Shown here: in pieces, positions 10,357-20,043 of the stretch
How positions within the stretch are numbered: the stretch's first letter is position 1
How the letters are laid out: each line of letters begins with the position of its first letter
NCBI RefSeq assembly: GCF_000208925.1
Contig: NW_001914912.1
Location: 6,079 to 70,078, forward strand
Origin: Entamoeba histolytica HM-1:IMSS
Lineage: Eukaryota > Evosea > Mastigamoebida > Endamoebidae
Length of the DNA: 64,000 nucleotides
Direction of reading: 5' to 3'
Notes under the pieces: generated by a model
The model's database searches: none
The model's input: the letters and a program-made list of their open reading frames with translations, nothing else
Told to the model about the DNA's origin: nothing
Position numbers and translations under genes: made by a program

Positions 10357-10509
10357 TCTTCCTCTTCAACTGGACTTTAATTTTTTCAACTCTCTAAACA
10401 AACCCTTTTTTTTTCTTTTTTTTACTTCAATTCTACTTTTTTGTTATTTGTAATTGTAATAAATTTTTTATGTTCTAAAAATATAATTAACAAATATAGT
10501 AAAATCAAT

Positions 10510-11562
10510 TTAATTTTGTGATTGCTCTATAACATCTTCTTTTTTATTATTTATTTCTTGAGAATGAATTTCTTTTTCATGAAAATGGTGTAACAATGCC
10601 TTGAATGCACCGTCCAAGGCGGCTGCTTCCCGTTCAGTCAACATAACTCTTCCAAGTAATTTTTTCATTGATTCAACAGCACCAACTTCTCTTTGTTCAT
10701 TCATTACAGAATGTAAAATTTCTTTCCATTCTTCAAGTAACTCTCCTTTTTCTTTGGCAATAATTTCTTTGCACCCCTCAGGAACTAAGTCTCCACCATC
10801 TCTTAATCTCATGTGCATATAATTTAATGCGATACCAACTGCATGACTAAGATTTAATACTGGATAATGACTTCTAATATCAATTTTATTTAATAAATCA
10901 CATGCGTCACATTCTTCAGTGTTAAGTCCATTACTTTCATTTCCAAAAACTAAACCAACACACCCTTTCATTGTTGATAACATATCTCCAGCTTCTTGCA
11001 TTGTCATTAAAATTCTTTTATTTTTTTGTCCAGAACTTTCCCTTGCAGTATATCCAACCAATAATGTACAGTCTTTTCTTACTTCTTCAAGGGATTTACA
11101 TATTACAGCATTCTCTATATATCCATTTCCATGTCGAGATACTTTAATAGATTCTTCCCCAATTTCACACAAGGGATTGACAATATACAATTTATTAATT
11201 CCATAATTAGCACATAACCTTCCAACAGCTCCAATATTATCTTCGTGCATTGGTCTTACTAATATAACACTCATCTTAATATCACCAAAAGTCCTTTCAT
11301 CTTGAACCTTTTCTTTTTCTGGTGTGATTTTCATTTCTCCAACTCTTAAAGTTATTCCCTTAACTTTTTTCATTTCATATTTTTCAATAGCTTTAGCACA
11401 ACTTTGTTTGTCTGTAAAAATTATATGTGCAAAAGTAATTCTTTTATGAAAAATAGAGATAGACTCTATTGTTCCAAACTCACTAAATAATTCTCTCAAA
11501 TCTTGCTCAGTAAAATCATTTGTAAATCCTCCAACATAGATTTTCCCTTTTTCAATATTCAT
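10510..11562 (-). CDS. RRM fused to a SpoU/TrmH RNA 2'-O-methyltransferase
   Basis: 350-residue protein of two parts. Residues about 8-78 form an RNA-recognition motif with RNP2 KIYVGGF and a degenerate RNP1 (ITFAHIIF). Residues about 95-255 are a SPOUT methyltransferase of the TrmH/TrmJ type: motif 1 NIGAVGRLCANYG, motif 2 GLVFGNESNGLN, motif 3 PVLNLSHAVGIALNY, which form the trefoil-knot SAM site. These enzymes methylate ribose 2'-OH in tRNA or rRNA. The closest visible resemblance is bacterial TrmJ, which acts on the tRNA anticodon loop, but the target here is unknown. The RRM is an unusual N-terminal partner. The final 90 residues are helical and charged. All SPOUT motifs look intact. Confidence 0.85.
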   Translation of the reverse strand: MNIEKGKIYVGGFTNDFTEQDLRELFSEFGTIESISIFHKRITFAHIIFTDKQSCAKAIEKYEMKKVKGITLRVGEMKITPEKEKVQDERTFGDIKMSVILVRPMHEDNIGAVGRLCANYGINKLYIVNPLCEIGEESIKVSRHGNGYIENAVICKSLEEVRKDCTLLVGYTARESSGQKNKRILMTMQEAGDMLSTMKGCVGLVFGNESNGLNTEECDACDLLNKIDIRSHYPVLNLSHAVGIALNYMHMRLRDGGDLVPEGCKEIIAKEKGELLEEWKEILHSVMNEQREVGAVESMKKLLGRVMLTEREAAALDGAFKALLHHFHEKEIHSQEINNKKEDVIEQSQN

Positions 11563-11806
11563 ATGTAATGAGATTCTTTCTTTTATTTAAGTTATTTTTT
11601 AACTTTTCTTTTCAAATAACCCTATTTTCAGATTGTGTTTTTGTTGTTCATTTTTAACTTTTGGGATAAGATATTTCATTTTTGAATGAACTTCTTATTT
11701 TTCTTCCAAAAAGACACTAATATATATTAAACAAAAAAAAGAATAAAACAGAAAAAGAAATAAAAAAGAACGAATATCATTCAATTAATTCAAAAATAGA
11801 TGTATG

Positions 11807-13003
11807 TTACTTCAAAGAATTAGGATTCCATAAATGAGACAAAGAAGATTCAATTTTTTGTTCTGTTTCAGCCAAACTTTCTTGTATAAATACAACATTT
11901 TCTTTTATTTGGTAGGCTTGTTTACTATTTTCATCAAGAGCTATTTTTGCTTGTTGTAAAGTAATATTATTTACTAAAGGTGTTACTTTATTACTTAATT
12001 CAGTAATTTGATCACTAAGATCATTAAATTCTTCCTCAAAACTAGAACAGATTTTAAATAATTTTTCTTTAATAGTTTTTTCATTTTGTCTACTACTTTC
12101 TTCAAGTAATTGTTTTTCTCTTAATATTTGCATCTGATTAATTGTTGTATCAAATACTTTATTTATTTTAGGTCTTATTTTATCTTCTACTTGTTTTAAA
12201 GAAAAACTTTTTAACCGTGTTTCTTGAATCATTTTATCTAAATCATTATTATACTTTATATCTTTTAATGATAATGCATTTTTTAAACGATCTGACTGTA
12301 TTTTATTCTTTAAAAATTCCATCATACTTGAATCAACATTTACAAAAAGTGATGTGTTTGCTGTTTGAATTGTGTTATTCATCGTATTCATATTTATTGA
12401 ATTAAATCCTCCATTACTATTATTTCCAAATCCATTACCAAATGGTGTGCCTAACCCACTTCCTAATCCACCATTATTTCCAATCCCTGTTGCAGTATTT
12501 GTCATGCCAAATCCTCCACCAAAACCCATGTTATTATTTCCAAATCCACTGCCAAGTCCTGTATTATTATTTCCAAATCCACTACCAATCCCATTACCTA
12601 ATGTTGAACCAAAACCACCAAGTCCAGTAGTATTTCCAAATGCACCTGACGTTGAACCAAATCCTGTATTAGTAGTATTACCAAATCCAGTCGTTGTTGA
12701 ACCAAACCCTGTATTACCAAATGTATTGTTATTACCAAAACCACTTGGTGTTGAACCAAAACCACCAGCCGTCTTAGTATTGTTATTATTTCCAAATCCA
12801 CCTATTGTTGAACCAAAACCACTACCAAAACCTGTATTATTACCATTACCAAAACCACCTGTAGTTGAACCAAAACCAGTGTTATTGGTATTTCCAAAAC
12901 CAGTTGTTGAACCAAAACCAGTACCAAACCCTCCTGTTGTATTAGTTGTTTTACCGAATGTGTTATTGCTTAATCCACCAAAACCAGTTGTTGTGAATGC
13001 CAT
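11807..13003 (-). CDS. FG-repeat nucleoporin (Nup54/Nup62 class)
   Basis: 398-residue protein. The first 200 residues are almost only Gly, Phe, Asn, Thr and Ser with dozens of FG dipeptides, mostly GFG and GFGST/GFGN units, a natively unfolded permeability-barrier segment. From about residue 215 it becomes a helical, coiled-coil domain with regular heptads. FG followed by coiled coil is the layout of the central-channel nucleoporins. The position of the FG region and the KIRPKINKVFD segment favour Nup54/Nup57, but Nup58 or Nup62 is possible. It would sit in the central channel of the nuclear pore. The opposite strand shows a long proline-rich frame, a mirror of the Gly-rich repeats. GAACT lies 10-14 bases upstream of the ATG. 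Confidence 0.82.
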   Translation of the reverse strand: MAFTTTGFGGLSNNTFGKTTNTTGGFGTGFGSTTGFGNTNNTGFGSTTGGFGNGNNTGFGSGFGSTIGGFGNNNNTKTAGGFGSTPSGFGNNNTFGNTGFGSTTTGFGNTTNTGFGSTSGAFGNTTGLGGFGSTLGNGIGSGFGNNNTGLGSGFGNNNMGFGGGFGMTNTATGIGNNGGLGSGLGTPFGNGFGNNSNGGFNSINMNTMNNTIQTANTSLFVNVDSSMMEFLKNKIQSDRLKNALSLKDIKYNNDLDKMIQETRLKSFSLKQVEDKIRPKINKVFDTTINQMQILREKQLLEESSRQNEKTIKEKLFKICSSFEEEFNDLSDQITELSNKVTPLVNNITLQQAKIALDENSKQAYQIKENVVFIQESLAETEQKIESSLSHLWNPNSLK

Positions 13004-13012
13004 TATTGAATA

Positions 13013-13017
13013 AGTTC
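13013..13017 (-). promoter_or_regulatory. GAAC-type element of the nucleoporin gene
   Basis: GAACT on the coding strand, 10-14 bases before the ATG. Motif and position only. Confidence 0.35.
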
Positions 13018-13506
13018 AATCATTCACAGATCCCTTTTCTTTTCCATTGTGAATTATTTTTCAATTTCTTTTTAAATAAAAATAAATTTGTTTTTTTGTA
13101 TTATCTTAATTTTGTGTTTTGAATTCATTAAAAAACATAAATTTGATTTAACACAATAAAAAAAATTGTGTTATTAAAAGGTTTTTTTATGTTCTTCAGT
13201 CTGATTATCGCAAAAAATGCTAGTATGAAATAGTTCATCGAAACGTCATTTTCCAAAATTCACAGGCACTTAATCTAATCCAAAGAATAATATTAAAACA
13301 TAAAACATAAAAATTAAATTATAAAATTATAATTTATACAAGTATTATAAAAATAGAAAAAAAGATAGCAAAACAATAATAAAAAATAAAATATCAATAG
13401 AAAAGTGACAGCCAAAGAGAAAGAACCAAGAGAAGAAGGTAAAAGAAAAAAATATGAAACAAATCTCATAGGCATCGGTAGGAAAAAACAGGCAATTCTA
13501 ATTGAC
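13018..13506. other. AT-rich divergent intergenic region
   Basis: Separates the nucleoporin from the MYRF-like gene. The last 100 bases stay in frame with the downstream gene through a GTG at 13405, but have no ATG and read as Lys/Glu-rich filler. No other feature is seen. Confidence 0.5.
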
Positions 13507-15585
13507 ATGGAAACACAAGCAAAGCCTCGAAGAAAGTGTTGGATGTGTGTCTTTCCTGGATGTACTGAACCACCAAAGACAAGGTATAACTGTTATAGTC
13601 ATGTTTGGGATGCACATTTACGACATTTAAATGGAGAAAAAGAAGCATATAAAAGAATTAAAGAAGAAGAAAGAAAAGATGCAATGAAATTATGTGAGAT
13701 GTATGTAGTATATGTAGATGATTCAAGAGGAAAAAAAGGAGGAAATTCATTTGAGAAAAATATTCAAATAGAAAATGAAAGAAGAAGTTCAACAATGTTT
13801 GTTCGTCAAATATCTGAAACACCATTAATACCATCATTAACACATTCTATTAATAATCTTCAAACAATTCAAAATTATCAACAAGTTCAACAAAATATTA
13901 GATCTCCACTTGTAGTGAGTACTTCAAGTTCTACTTCTGCACAAATTAATTCTCCAATTAACTTACCTCAACAATTAACTCCTTCAACTATTCCAATTCA
14001 ACAAATTGAACAAGCTAATACAACAATTGCACAAGGAGTTTCAACTGATAATTCTACATTAACAAATCCATTATGTCTAAATGGATTTATTGATTTTAAA
14101 CAAGAAAGTGAAAATTCAAATGGATTTAATTCTCGAAATGATTTATTTACATCACCTCAACAACCCCAAAATGAAATTCCATGGGATTATCTTCAGTCTC
14201 CTTCTACTCCATTAACACCAACACAAATGAATGGAATAATAGAAAAAAATGAAGATTTTATTCGTATTGAAAGAATTAATGAAAATTTAAAAAGACTTCA
14301 TGTTATGGGAGAAATCATGGCAGAAAATGGATTTTTACAACGATCTGATATTCGTGTAAAAGAAAATATTAAACCATTAGTTGATTCATTAAATACAGTA
14401 CTTCAACTAACAGGAACATCATTTAATTATATTGGAAAAAAAGAAGAAAAACTTGGGTTTATTGCACAAGAAGTTAAAAAAGTTTGTCCTGAATTAGTTA
14501 TTGAAGATGACAAAGGAGAACTTGCAGTAGATGTTATTGGAGTAATTCCGCATTTAGTAGAAGCATTAAAACAAATTTATGAAAATGCATCATCAGAGCA
14601 ATTATCTTCAAATGAAAGATATAAAGAACTATCAGAAAGTACTCAACAAATGATTAAAGTGGTTGAAGAATTTAGAAAAGAGATTCAAGAAAAAAATGAT
14701 GAAGAAAAAGAAACAAGAAAAAATAAAATAGACAAAATGTTATTCTTTAATTTTTCATTTGGACCAGCTATAGTCACATTATTTGCATCTATTTTTTTAA
14801 CTATCTTTAGTATATTTGTCATTTTTTCATTACCAGAATTTCCATTTATGTGGGGATATTGTTGGTTTACAACAATATTATCATATTTATCATTATGGAA
14901 TACTCGTAATGAATTAAAAGTTATGTGGAATGGAGGACCACTAATACTTTATTTTAAACATAATAATTTTATATCTATATATTTATTTTTATTATTAGCG
15001 GCTATAGGAATTACAGTTAGTATGATTATGGGAACCATTGTATTGATTGTAATGGTTGTCTATGTTTCATTATTTGTTTTGATTGGAGGATTATTAATTA
15101 TTATGAAAGGAATGTATCAGTTAGATTTTAAAGTGATAAGTTCGGTTTTAATAGTTTATTTAGTATCTGTTGTTATTGTTTCTTATTCTTTATTTATTAC
15201 TCAACCTGGTTATGACTGCTTTATCAATTCACCTTCTACTACAAATTTTGAATTACAACTCCAATTAAATACTCCAATTCAACGTCAAACATTCTCTCCT
15301 ATCCCATGGAATTGTATGAAATATGAAGTTAAATCTAGTCAAAAACTTCCTGCTGGAATTAAAATTGGGTCAGTTAGAACAGATGTAGAAACAGTTCCTT
15401 ATCTTTATGGTACAGTAACTGATTTTTTCCCAACTACAAAGGTAGAAATGTTTTTAGAATGTGCTTCATATGTTCGTTTACGGTGTGGTGTTATAACAAT
15501 GAAAGTATGTGATGGAAGAGATAAGATTTCATGTGAGGATAACCAATGTAATTGGTGTGGAAATAGTTGTAAAGCAACGTGTTGA
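13507..15585 (+). CDS. MYRF-like self-cleaving membrane protein with zinc finger
   Basis: 692 residues from the first ATG. The N-terminus has a C2H2-like finger (C14-x4-C19-x12-H32-x4-H37, with extra C11). A 200-residue Gln/Ser/Asn/Pro-rich linker follows. Residues about 276-360 match the peptidase S74 intramolecular chaperone domain, with the Ser-Lys dyad S280-DIRV-K285, then FNYIGKKEEKLGFIAQEVKKV. A coiled coil (about 365-410) leads into several membrane segments (about 412-570) and a Cys-rich C-terminal part. In MYRF and phage tailspikes this domain trimerises and cleaves itself. By analogy, trimerisation would release an N-terminal, nucleus-bound fragment from a membrane. That the finger binds DNA is inference. 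MYRF itself uses an Ndt80-like domain, which I do not see here. Confidence 0.8.
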   Translation: METQAKPRRKCWMCVFPGCTEPPKTRYNCYSHVWDAHLRHLNGEKEAYKRIKEEERKDAMKLCEMYVVYVDDSRGKKGGNSFEKNIQIENERRSSTMFVRQISETPLIPSLTHSINNLQTIQNYQQVQQNIRSPLVVSTSSSTSAQINSPINLPQQLTPSTIPIQQIEQANTTIAQGVSTDNSTLTNPLCLNGFIDFKQESENSNGFNSRNDLFTSPQQPQNEIPWDYLQSPSTPLTPTQMNGIIEKNEDFIRIERINENLKRLHVMGEIMAENGFLQRSDIRVKENIKPLVDSLNTVLQLTGTSFNYIGKKEEKLGFIAQEVKKVCPELVIEDDKGELAVDVIGVIPHLVEALKQIYENASSEQLSSNERYKELSESTQQMIKVVEEFRKEIQEKNDEEKETRKNKIDKMLFFNFSFGPAIVTLFASIFLTIFSIFVIFSLPEFPFMWGYCWFTTILSYLSLWNTRNELKVMWNGGPLILYFKHNNFISIYLFLLLAAIGITVSMIMGTIVLIVMVVYVSLFVLIGGLLIIMKGMYQLDFKVISSVLIVYLVSVVIVSYSLFITQPGYDCFINSPSTTNFELQLQLNTPIQRQTFSPIPWNCMKYEVKSSQKLPAGIKIGSVRTDVETVPYLYGTVTDFFPTTKVEMFLECASYVRLRCGVITMKVCDGRDKISCEDNQCNWCGNSCKATC

Positions 15586-15880
15586 TGTAATTTAAACTAA
15601 TTTGATTTTTTTATAGAAATATCTTTTTTATTTTTATTAATATTTAATTAATTAATTATTTAACTATTTATTTAATTATTTATTTATTTTATAATTGTGA
15701 ATTGTTTTGTTCTATTTTAATTTGGCTGATTAAAAATAGTAGAAAAATTAATTAAAAAAAAGTTTTAATTTTATTTTTATTTTTGACGAAGAGAAATTAA
15801 CCAAAAAAAACGTATTTTTACATTGAAAATTTTTAGTTTGTTTGTTCTAAAAAAACTTAAAGAAAACACTTAAAGGATTG
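15586..15880. other. AT-rich spacer with TTTA/TTAA runs
   Basis: Non-coding. It contains a run of ATTA/ATTT units at about 15640-15695 and a T-rich stretch after it. It is the gap between two same-strand genes and must hold the terminator of the first and promoter of the second; no defined motif can be picked. Confidence 0.45.
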
Positions 15881-18775
15881 ATGAACGAAACACATGTCCC
15901 TGTATTAACAATTCATACCAATTTTAGAAAGAATCGACAGAGTTGTTTTTCACCATCAAGCATAACTCAATCAATTGATTATAATACTGAAGATGTAGTT
16001 GTTAATACATTAGTTAAAGAAAGAGAAATTAGTTATACTAATATTATAATTTCTAGTGTTAAAAGTGAAATAATGATAGACACAATTAATACAATACCAA
16101 TTATTGTTCATACAATTTCTTTTACTTGTAATTCAAGAATTGATACTATTCAAAAAACAGCTAATGACCTTTATGAACTTGACGCTTTTTTTAAATCAAA
16201 AAATCCAGTAAATGGATTTCCTCTTTTTCCTAAAAGAAGTATTTCTTATCCAATGAGAGATACTGCTTTATGTGAATATCTTCAAGCAGTAATTAATATT
16301 TCTGGAGTATGTGATTCTGAATATTTTAAACAATGGATTTCTACTTCATTACCAAATTCAATTATTTCTATAAGAAGACCAATAATTTCAGGTGAGTTAA
16401 AAAAAGAGGGATATATCTTAAAACGTTGGGTAGCAAGATATGTTTTAGTGAAAAGAAATTATTTGATTTATTTTGTTAGTGATAAAGAATTTTCTAAATT
16501 AACATTACCTACAATCTTAGATTTAAAAGGTGCTAATATAAAAGTTTCTGATATGAAAGAAAAAACTTTTCATATCAAATTATCTTCTGGTGCTGTTTAT
16601 CATTTTAAAACGAAAACCAAAGAATTATTAGGTGAATGGATAGTTGCTTTACAAAGTAGTACTGTTATTATTCAAAGAAGAAGAGATAGAAGACAAAGTG
16701 TTTATAGTGAAGAAACTTCTCATAAACCTGTTACACCTATACTTTCTTTACAAGAACTTCTAACAATTCAAAGTACTAATAATGAAATTATTAATGAGTG
16801 TATGAAAATTGTTCAAACACATAAAGAAGATACTTCATTAATTCATTTATGTAAGAGATTAGAGTCTATAGATTTATTAGATGCAATAGAATTGAATCAA
16901 ATTATTAGTCAAATTAAAGAAATTTCATTAAATCATCCTGAAGATGTCCAATTATTAAAACTTCTTCGTTTACTTTCTTCAAATGAAATTAAACGAATAG
17001 AAACACGTTCTAAAAATCACTCACATCAATCGTCACGTAGTCAATCTAGAAAACAAAGTATTTCATCTCTTGATATGAGTTTAATAAATTCAAATGAATC
17101 AAGCACAACTGTAACTCCACGTTCAGGAGTTGTTTGTAGAATTTGTGAAGCTACAGTTTTAGCAGAACATCTTGCTCGACACACGTATTATTGTAAAACA
17201 TTAAATGAAATTTGTATGAAAGCAACAACAGATGCTGAACGATTAAAAGGTATTGTAGAAGAAGCGAAACGTATTTCAGAATTAAAGAAAACAGATTGTT
17301 TCAAAAGATTAATTGAAGTTTCTGATGCAGCAATTAGAATTATGGGAGAGTCATTACAAAAACAATACGATAATTTAAAAGTTTATAATGAAGTTAGTGC
17401 TGACCTAGTAGGATCATATCAACATGATGTGTGTGGATATGTTTTTGCTTTCTATGTTCAAAAATTAATACATCACAAAACTGATATTTTAGGAAAATAC
17501 ATAGAAAATCCAAATAATCCAAGACAATTACTTAACGTGTTAGGTGCTGGAGTTCGATTAGATGAGACATGGAATAACATTGGATTAAAAGACTTTGAAA
17601 TTATTAAAAGAATTAATGGAGGAGCATACTCTAGTGTGTATCTTGTAAGAAAGAAGGTTACTAATGATATTTATGCTATGAAAATTATGAAAAAAGCTGA
17701 TATGATTAGAAAAAATGTTGTAGATGGTGTTCTAGCTGAAAAAACAATTCTACAAAGAGCACAAACACCTTCTGTTGTAAAAATGTATTATGCTTTTCAA
17801 GACACACATAATTTATTCCTTGTAATGGAGTATTGTCCAGGTGGAGATCTTAGATGTTTATTAAGTAATGTTGGTTATTTAGATGAAACCACAGCAAAAA
17901 TATATTCAGCAGAAATTGTGTTAGCACTAGAATATATTCATTCATTGGGATGCATCCATAGAGATCTTAAACCAGATAATGTTCTCATTGATAAAAATGG
18001 ACATTTGTTATTAACTGACTTTGGACTATCTACTGTTGGATCCAAAATTGAACAAACAGTTGAAGATTCAAGATTAGTGTGTACACCTGACTATGTAGCT
18101 CCTGAGTCAATTGTATCATTTCAATATTCTCGTTGCTCAGACTATTTTAGTTTAGGATCAATGATCTTTGAATTTATTTGTGGAATTCCTCCATTCCACG
18201 AAGAAACACCAGATGCCATTTTTCAAAACATTAGAACAGGAAAATATTCGTGGCCATCTTCTATTAATCCATCAAATGAGTTAAAAAGTATTGTGTCTGG
18301 GTTACTAACAGTTGAAGTTAAAAAACGATTAGGTTATAAGTCAGTCCAAGAAATTAAATCACATCCTTGGTTTGAAGGTATTAATTGGAACACTTTATTA
18401 AATGAGAGTCGTGAAGATATTTTTGTACCTGAATTAGATAATGAAACAGATACAGGATATTTTGAAGTAGACAACCAAACGGATAATAATACATTTTCAA
18501 CTGATTTTAATGAAACTAAAGGATCAAGTGTATTATCAAGAATGAAAGGAGATCATTGTGAAAAATTTAATAAATTTAATGGAATATCATTCCATCATTT
18601 AGTAGAAGAAAACATGAGTATTGCTAATGAAGTTACAACAAGTGAAAATGATAGAGAAAGTAATAATAACACAGATTCAGATTCTCAAATATCTGTAGAG
18701 TCATTTGAAGAAGAGAATAATGAAACTGATAATCCTACAGATACAAAACAAGATGCAAAGAGTGATCATTGTTGA
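15881..18775 (+). CDS. PX-like/PH/zinc-knuckle AGC kinase, Rim15/MAST type
   Basis: 964 residues. A PX-like region (about 60-165; PLFPKRS, DTALCEYLQAVI) is followed by a PH domain (about 170-266; GYILKRWVARYVLVKR to GEWIVALQSS). A zinc-binding knuckle follows (C419-x2-C422, H434, C438: CRICEATVLAEHLARH), as in plant IRE and yeast Rim15 kinases. The kinase domain spans about 572-830: GGAYSSVYLV loop, HRDLKPDN (Asp 695), DFG at 713, activation segment ending CTPDYVAPE, and HPWF at the end. All catalytic residues are present. The C-terminal 130 residues are acidic and Asn/Ser/Thr-rich. PX plus PH would target phosphoinositide membranes. Rim15 links nutrient state to quiescence in yeast; the role here is unknown. 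The start is the ATG at 15881. Confidence 0.88.
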   Translation: MNETHVPVLTIHTNFRKNRQSCFSPSSITQSIDYNTEDVVVNTLVKEREISYTNIIISSVKSEIMIDTINTIPIIVHTISFTCNSRIDTIQKTANDLYELDAFFKSKNPVNGFPLFPKRSISYPMRDTALCEYLQAVINISGVCDSEYFKQWISTSLPNSIISIRRPIISGELKKEGYILKRWVARYVLVKRNYLIYFVSDKEFSKLTLPTILDLKGANIKVSDMKEKTFHIKLSSGAVYHFKTKTKELLGEWIVALQSSTVIIQRRRDRRQSVYSEETSHKPVTPILSLQELLTIQSTNNEIINECMKIVQTHKEDTSLIHLCKRLESIDLLDAIELNQIISQIKEISLNHPEDVQLLKLLRLLSSNEIKRIETRSKNHSHQSSRSQSRKQSISSLDMSLINSNESSTTVTPRSGVVCRICEATVLAEHLARHTYYCKTLNEICMKATTDAERLKGIVEEAKRISELKKTDCFKRLIEVSDAAIRIMGESLQKQYDNLKVYNEVSADLVGSYQHDVCGYVFAFYVQKLIHHKTDILGKYIENPNNPRQLLNVLGAGVRLDETWNNIGLKDFEIIKRINGGAYSSVYLVRKKVTNDIYAMKIMKKADMIRKNVVDGVLAEKTILQRAQTPSVVKMYYAFQDTHNLFLVMEYCPGGDLRCLLSNVGYLDETTAKIYSAEIVLALEYIHSLGCIHRDLKPDNVLIDKNGHLLLTDFGLSTVGSKIEQTVEDSRLVCTPDYVAPESIVSFQYSRCSDYFSLGSMIFEFICGIPPFHEETPDAIFQNIRTGKYSWPSSINPSNELKSIVSGLLTVEVKKRLGYKSVQEIKSHPWFEGINWNTLLNESREDIFVPELDNETDTGYFEVDNQTDNNTFSTDFNETKGSSVLSRMKGDHCEKFNKFNGISFHHLVEENMSIANEVTTSENDRESNNNTDSDSQISVESFEEENNETDNPTDTKQDAKSDHC

Positions 18776-19240
18776 ACACATATACATTTGTTTTTTTATC
18801 AAATTAACATACTTTTTATAATATTATTCTTATGAATATGAATATTTTTTTTTTGGAATAAGATGCTTTTTAAAAGAAAAAAAAATATATTAAAAAGAAT
18901 TGTAAATATTTCATTCCAAAGAGGTTAATAATATAATTAACAAAAAGTGAGTAAGTCAAAAAAGAAAAAATTTAATATTATTTCTTATAATGTTTATGAT
19001 GTCATCAATTAAAAGACACAAAAAGTGAAGAAAGTAAAAATAAATAATAAAAAGTTAAATATTACTATAAAGGGATTGAATCACCGATGAAATTTATCAA
19101 AATAGGCTCAAAGGTCACCTTATTAAGAATAGTGCATTTCCTTGTTTAAAAATCAAACATTCTCAGAGAGATGAAAAGCCAGATTATTTTTATTATATAA
19201 AAAGAGTATTAGAAATAAAACTTACTTCATAGTCAGAATA
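18776..19240. other. AT-rich intergenic region
   Basis: Non-coding by appearance, with A/T runs. The last 40 bases have the A-rich leader typical of this genome before the ATG at 19241. No recognisable repeat or RNA. Confidence 0.45.
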
Positions 19241-19964
19241 ATGTCTCTCAAATTACCACTACAAATTCAGACTTGTAATGTAGTTTCAAAAAACTTTGAA
19301 GAATGCCACTGTTTACTCTGTCAACGAGGATTTATCAAATTTGAGAAGAAACCAACTTGGAATACTATTCTCAAAGTAATATTTTATTCACTTAAGAAAA
19401 TGTTTCCTATGAAAGAATACTTCAGTTTGACAACTGACATATATCATTTTATTACAAACCATATTAAAATTTTCGGTGAATTAAAGCATTGTTTGTTTTT
19501 TTTTGTAACTTTTTTTTCAAGCGTTATTTATTCATGTTCATTTTGTAGTTAAAAGAAAAAGTCAAATTTGGAAGAAAGCAATGATTGATGCTTTAAGTCA
19601 CTCAGCATCTTTCCAAACAGGGTTTCCAATTTATGGAGTGAATGGCTATTGGAAATTAATTGAAGAGACTGACCCTTGGGATGAAGAAGAAAAACCAAAT
19701 AATGGAACGTGGAAATGGAAAATTGTTCATCAAAAAACTAAAACATATGATGTTGATGAGCCTAGAGAAGTTGACATTAAATTTGTTACTCAAAATCCAC
19801 AAAGTTATGACTGGGTTGGTTCAACTCCAAGGATGAACCATCATGAACTTCCTTATATTCCACCAAATAAATATATATCAGTACCAATCGTTTCTACTAT
19901 GGAAAAATTGGAATGGAAGGATGATGAAAACTTCGAATCATTTATTAGTAATAATTCAGTTTAA
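19241..19964 (+). CDS. Spliced winged-helix-like protein
   Basis: Two exons, 19241-19490 and 19549-19964, joined across a 58-bp intron (GTTTGT...TAG). They give 221 residues, with the splice inside a His/Phe-containing codon pair. The spliced product reads without interruption through a helical region (about 42-115) that looks like a winged-helix or forkhead-like fold: TWNTILKVIFYSLKKMFP, a long second helix, KRKSQIWKKAMIDALS as the candidate recognition helix, then a wing ending GVNGYWKLIEE. The N-terminus has a CHCLLC pair that may bind zinc. A DNA-binding role is inference. The C-terminal part is Trp/Pro-rich and unassigned. It converges on PPAT copy 2 with 79 bases between stops. Confidence 0.72.
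19491..19548 (+). other. Intron in the winged-helix-like gene
   Basis: 58 bp, GTTTGT at the donor, TTTTGTAG at the acceptor, T-rich inside. Removal joins two open frames that otherwise sit in different frames with a stop between them. Confidence 0.9.
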
Positions 19965-20043
19965 TATAATAAATTATCAAAAGCACTATGTACTTTACCC
20001 AACCAACTAAGTTGAACGCAATTTCAATTGATTTATTTGTGAC

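Noticed and set aside
12372..13013. 213-residue proline-rich frame opposite the nucleoporin
   Set aside because: It is the mirror of Gly-Phe-Gly repeat codons; the FG protein on the other strand explains it.
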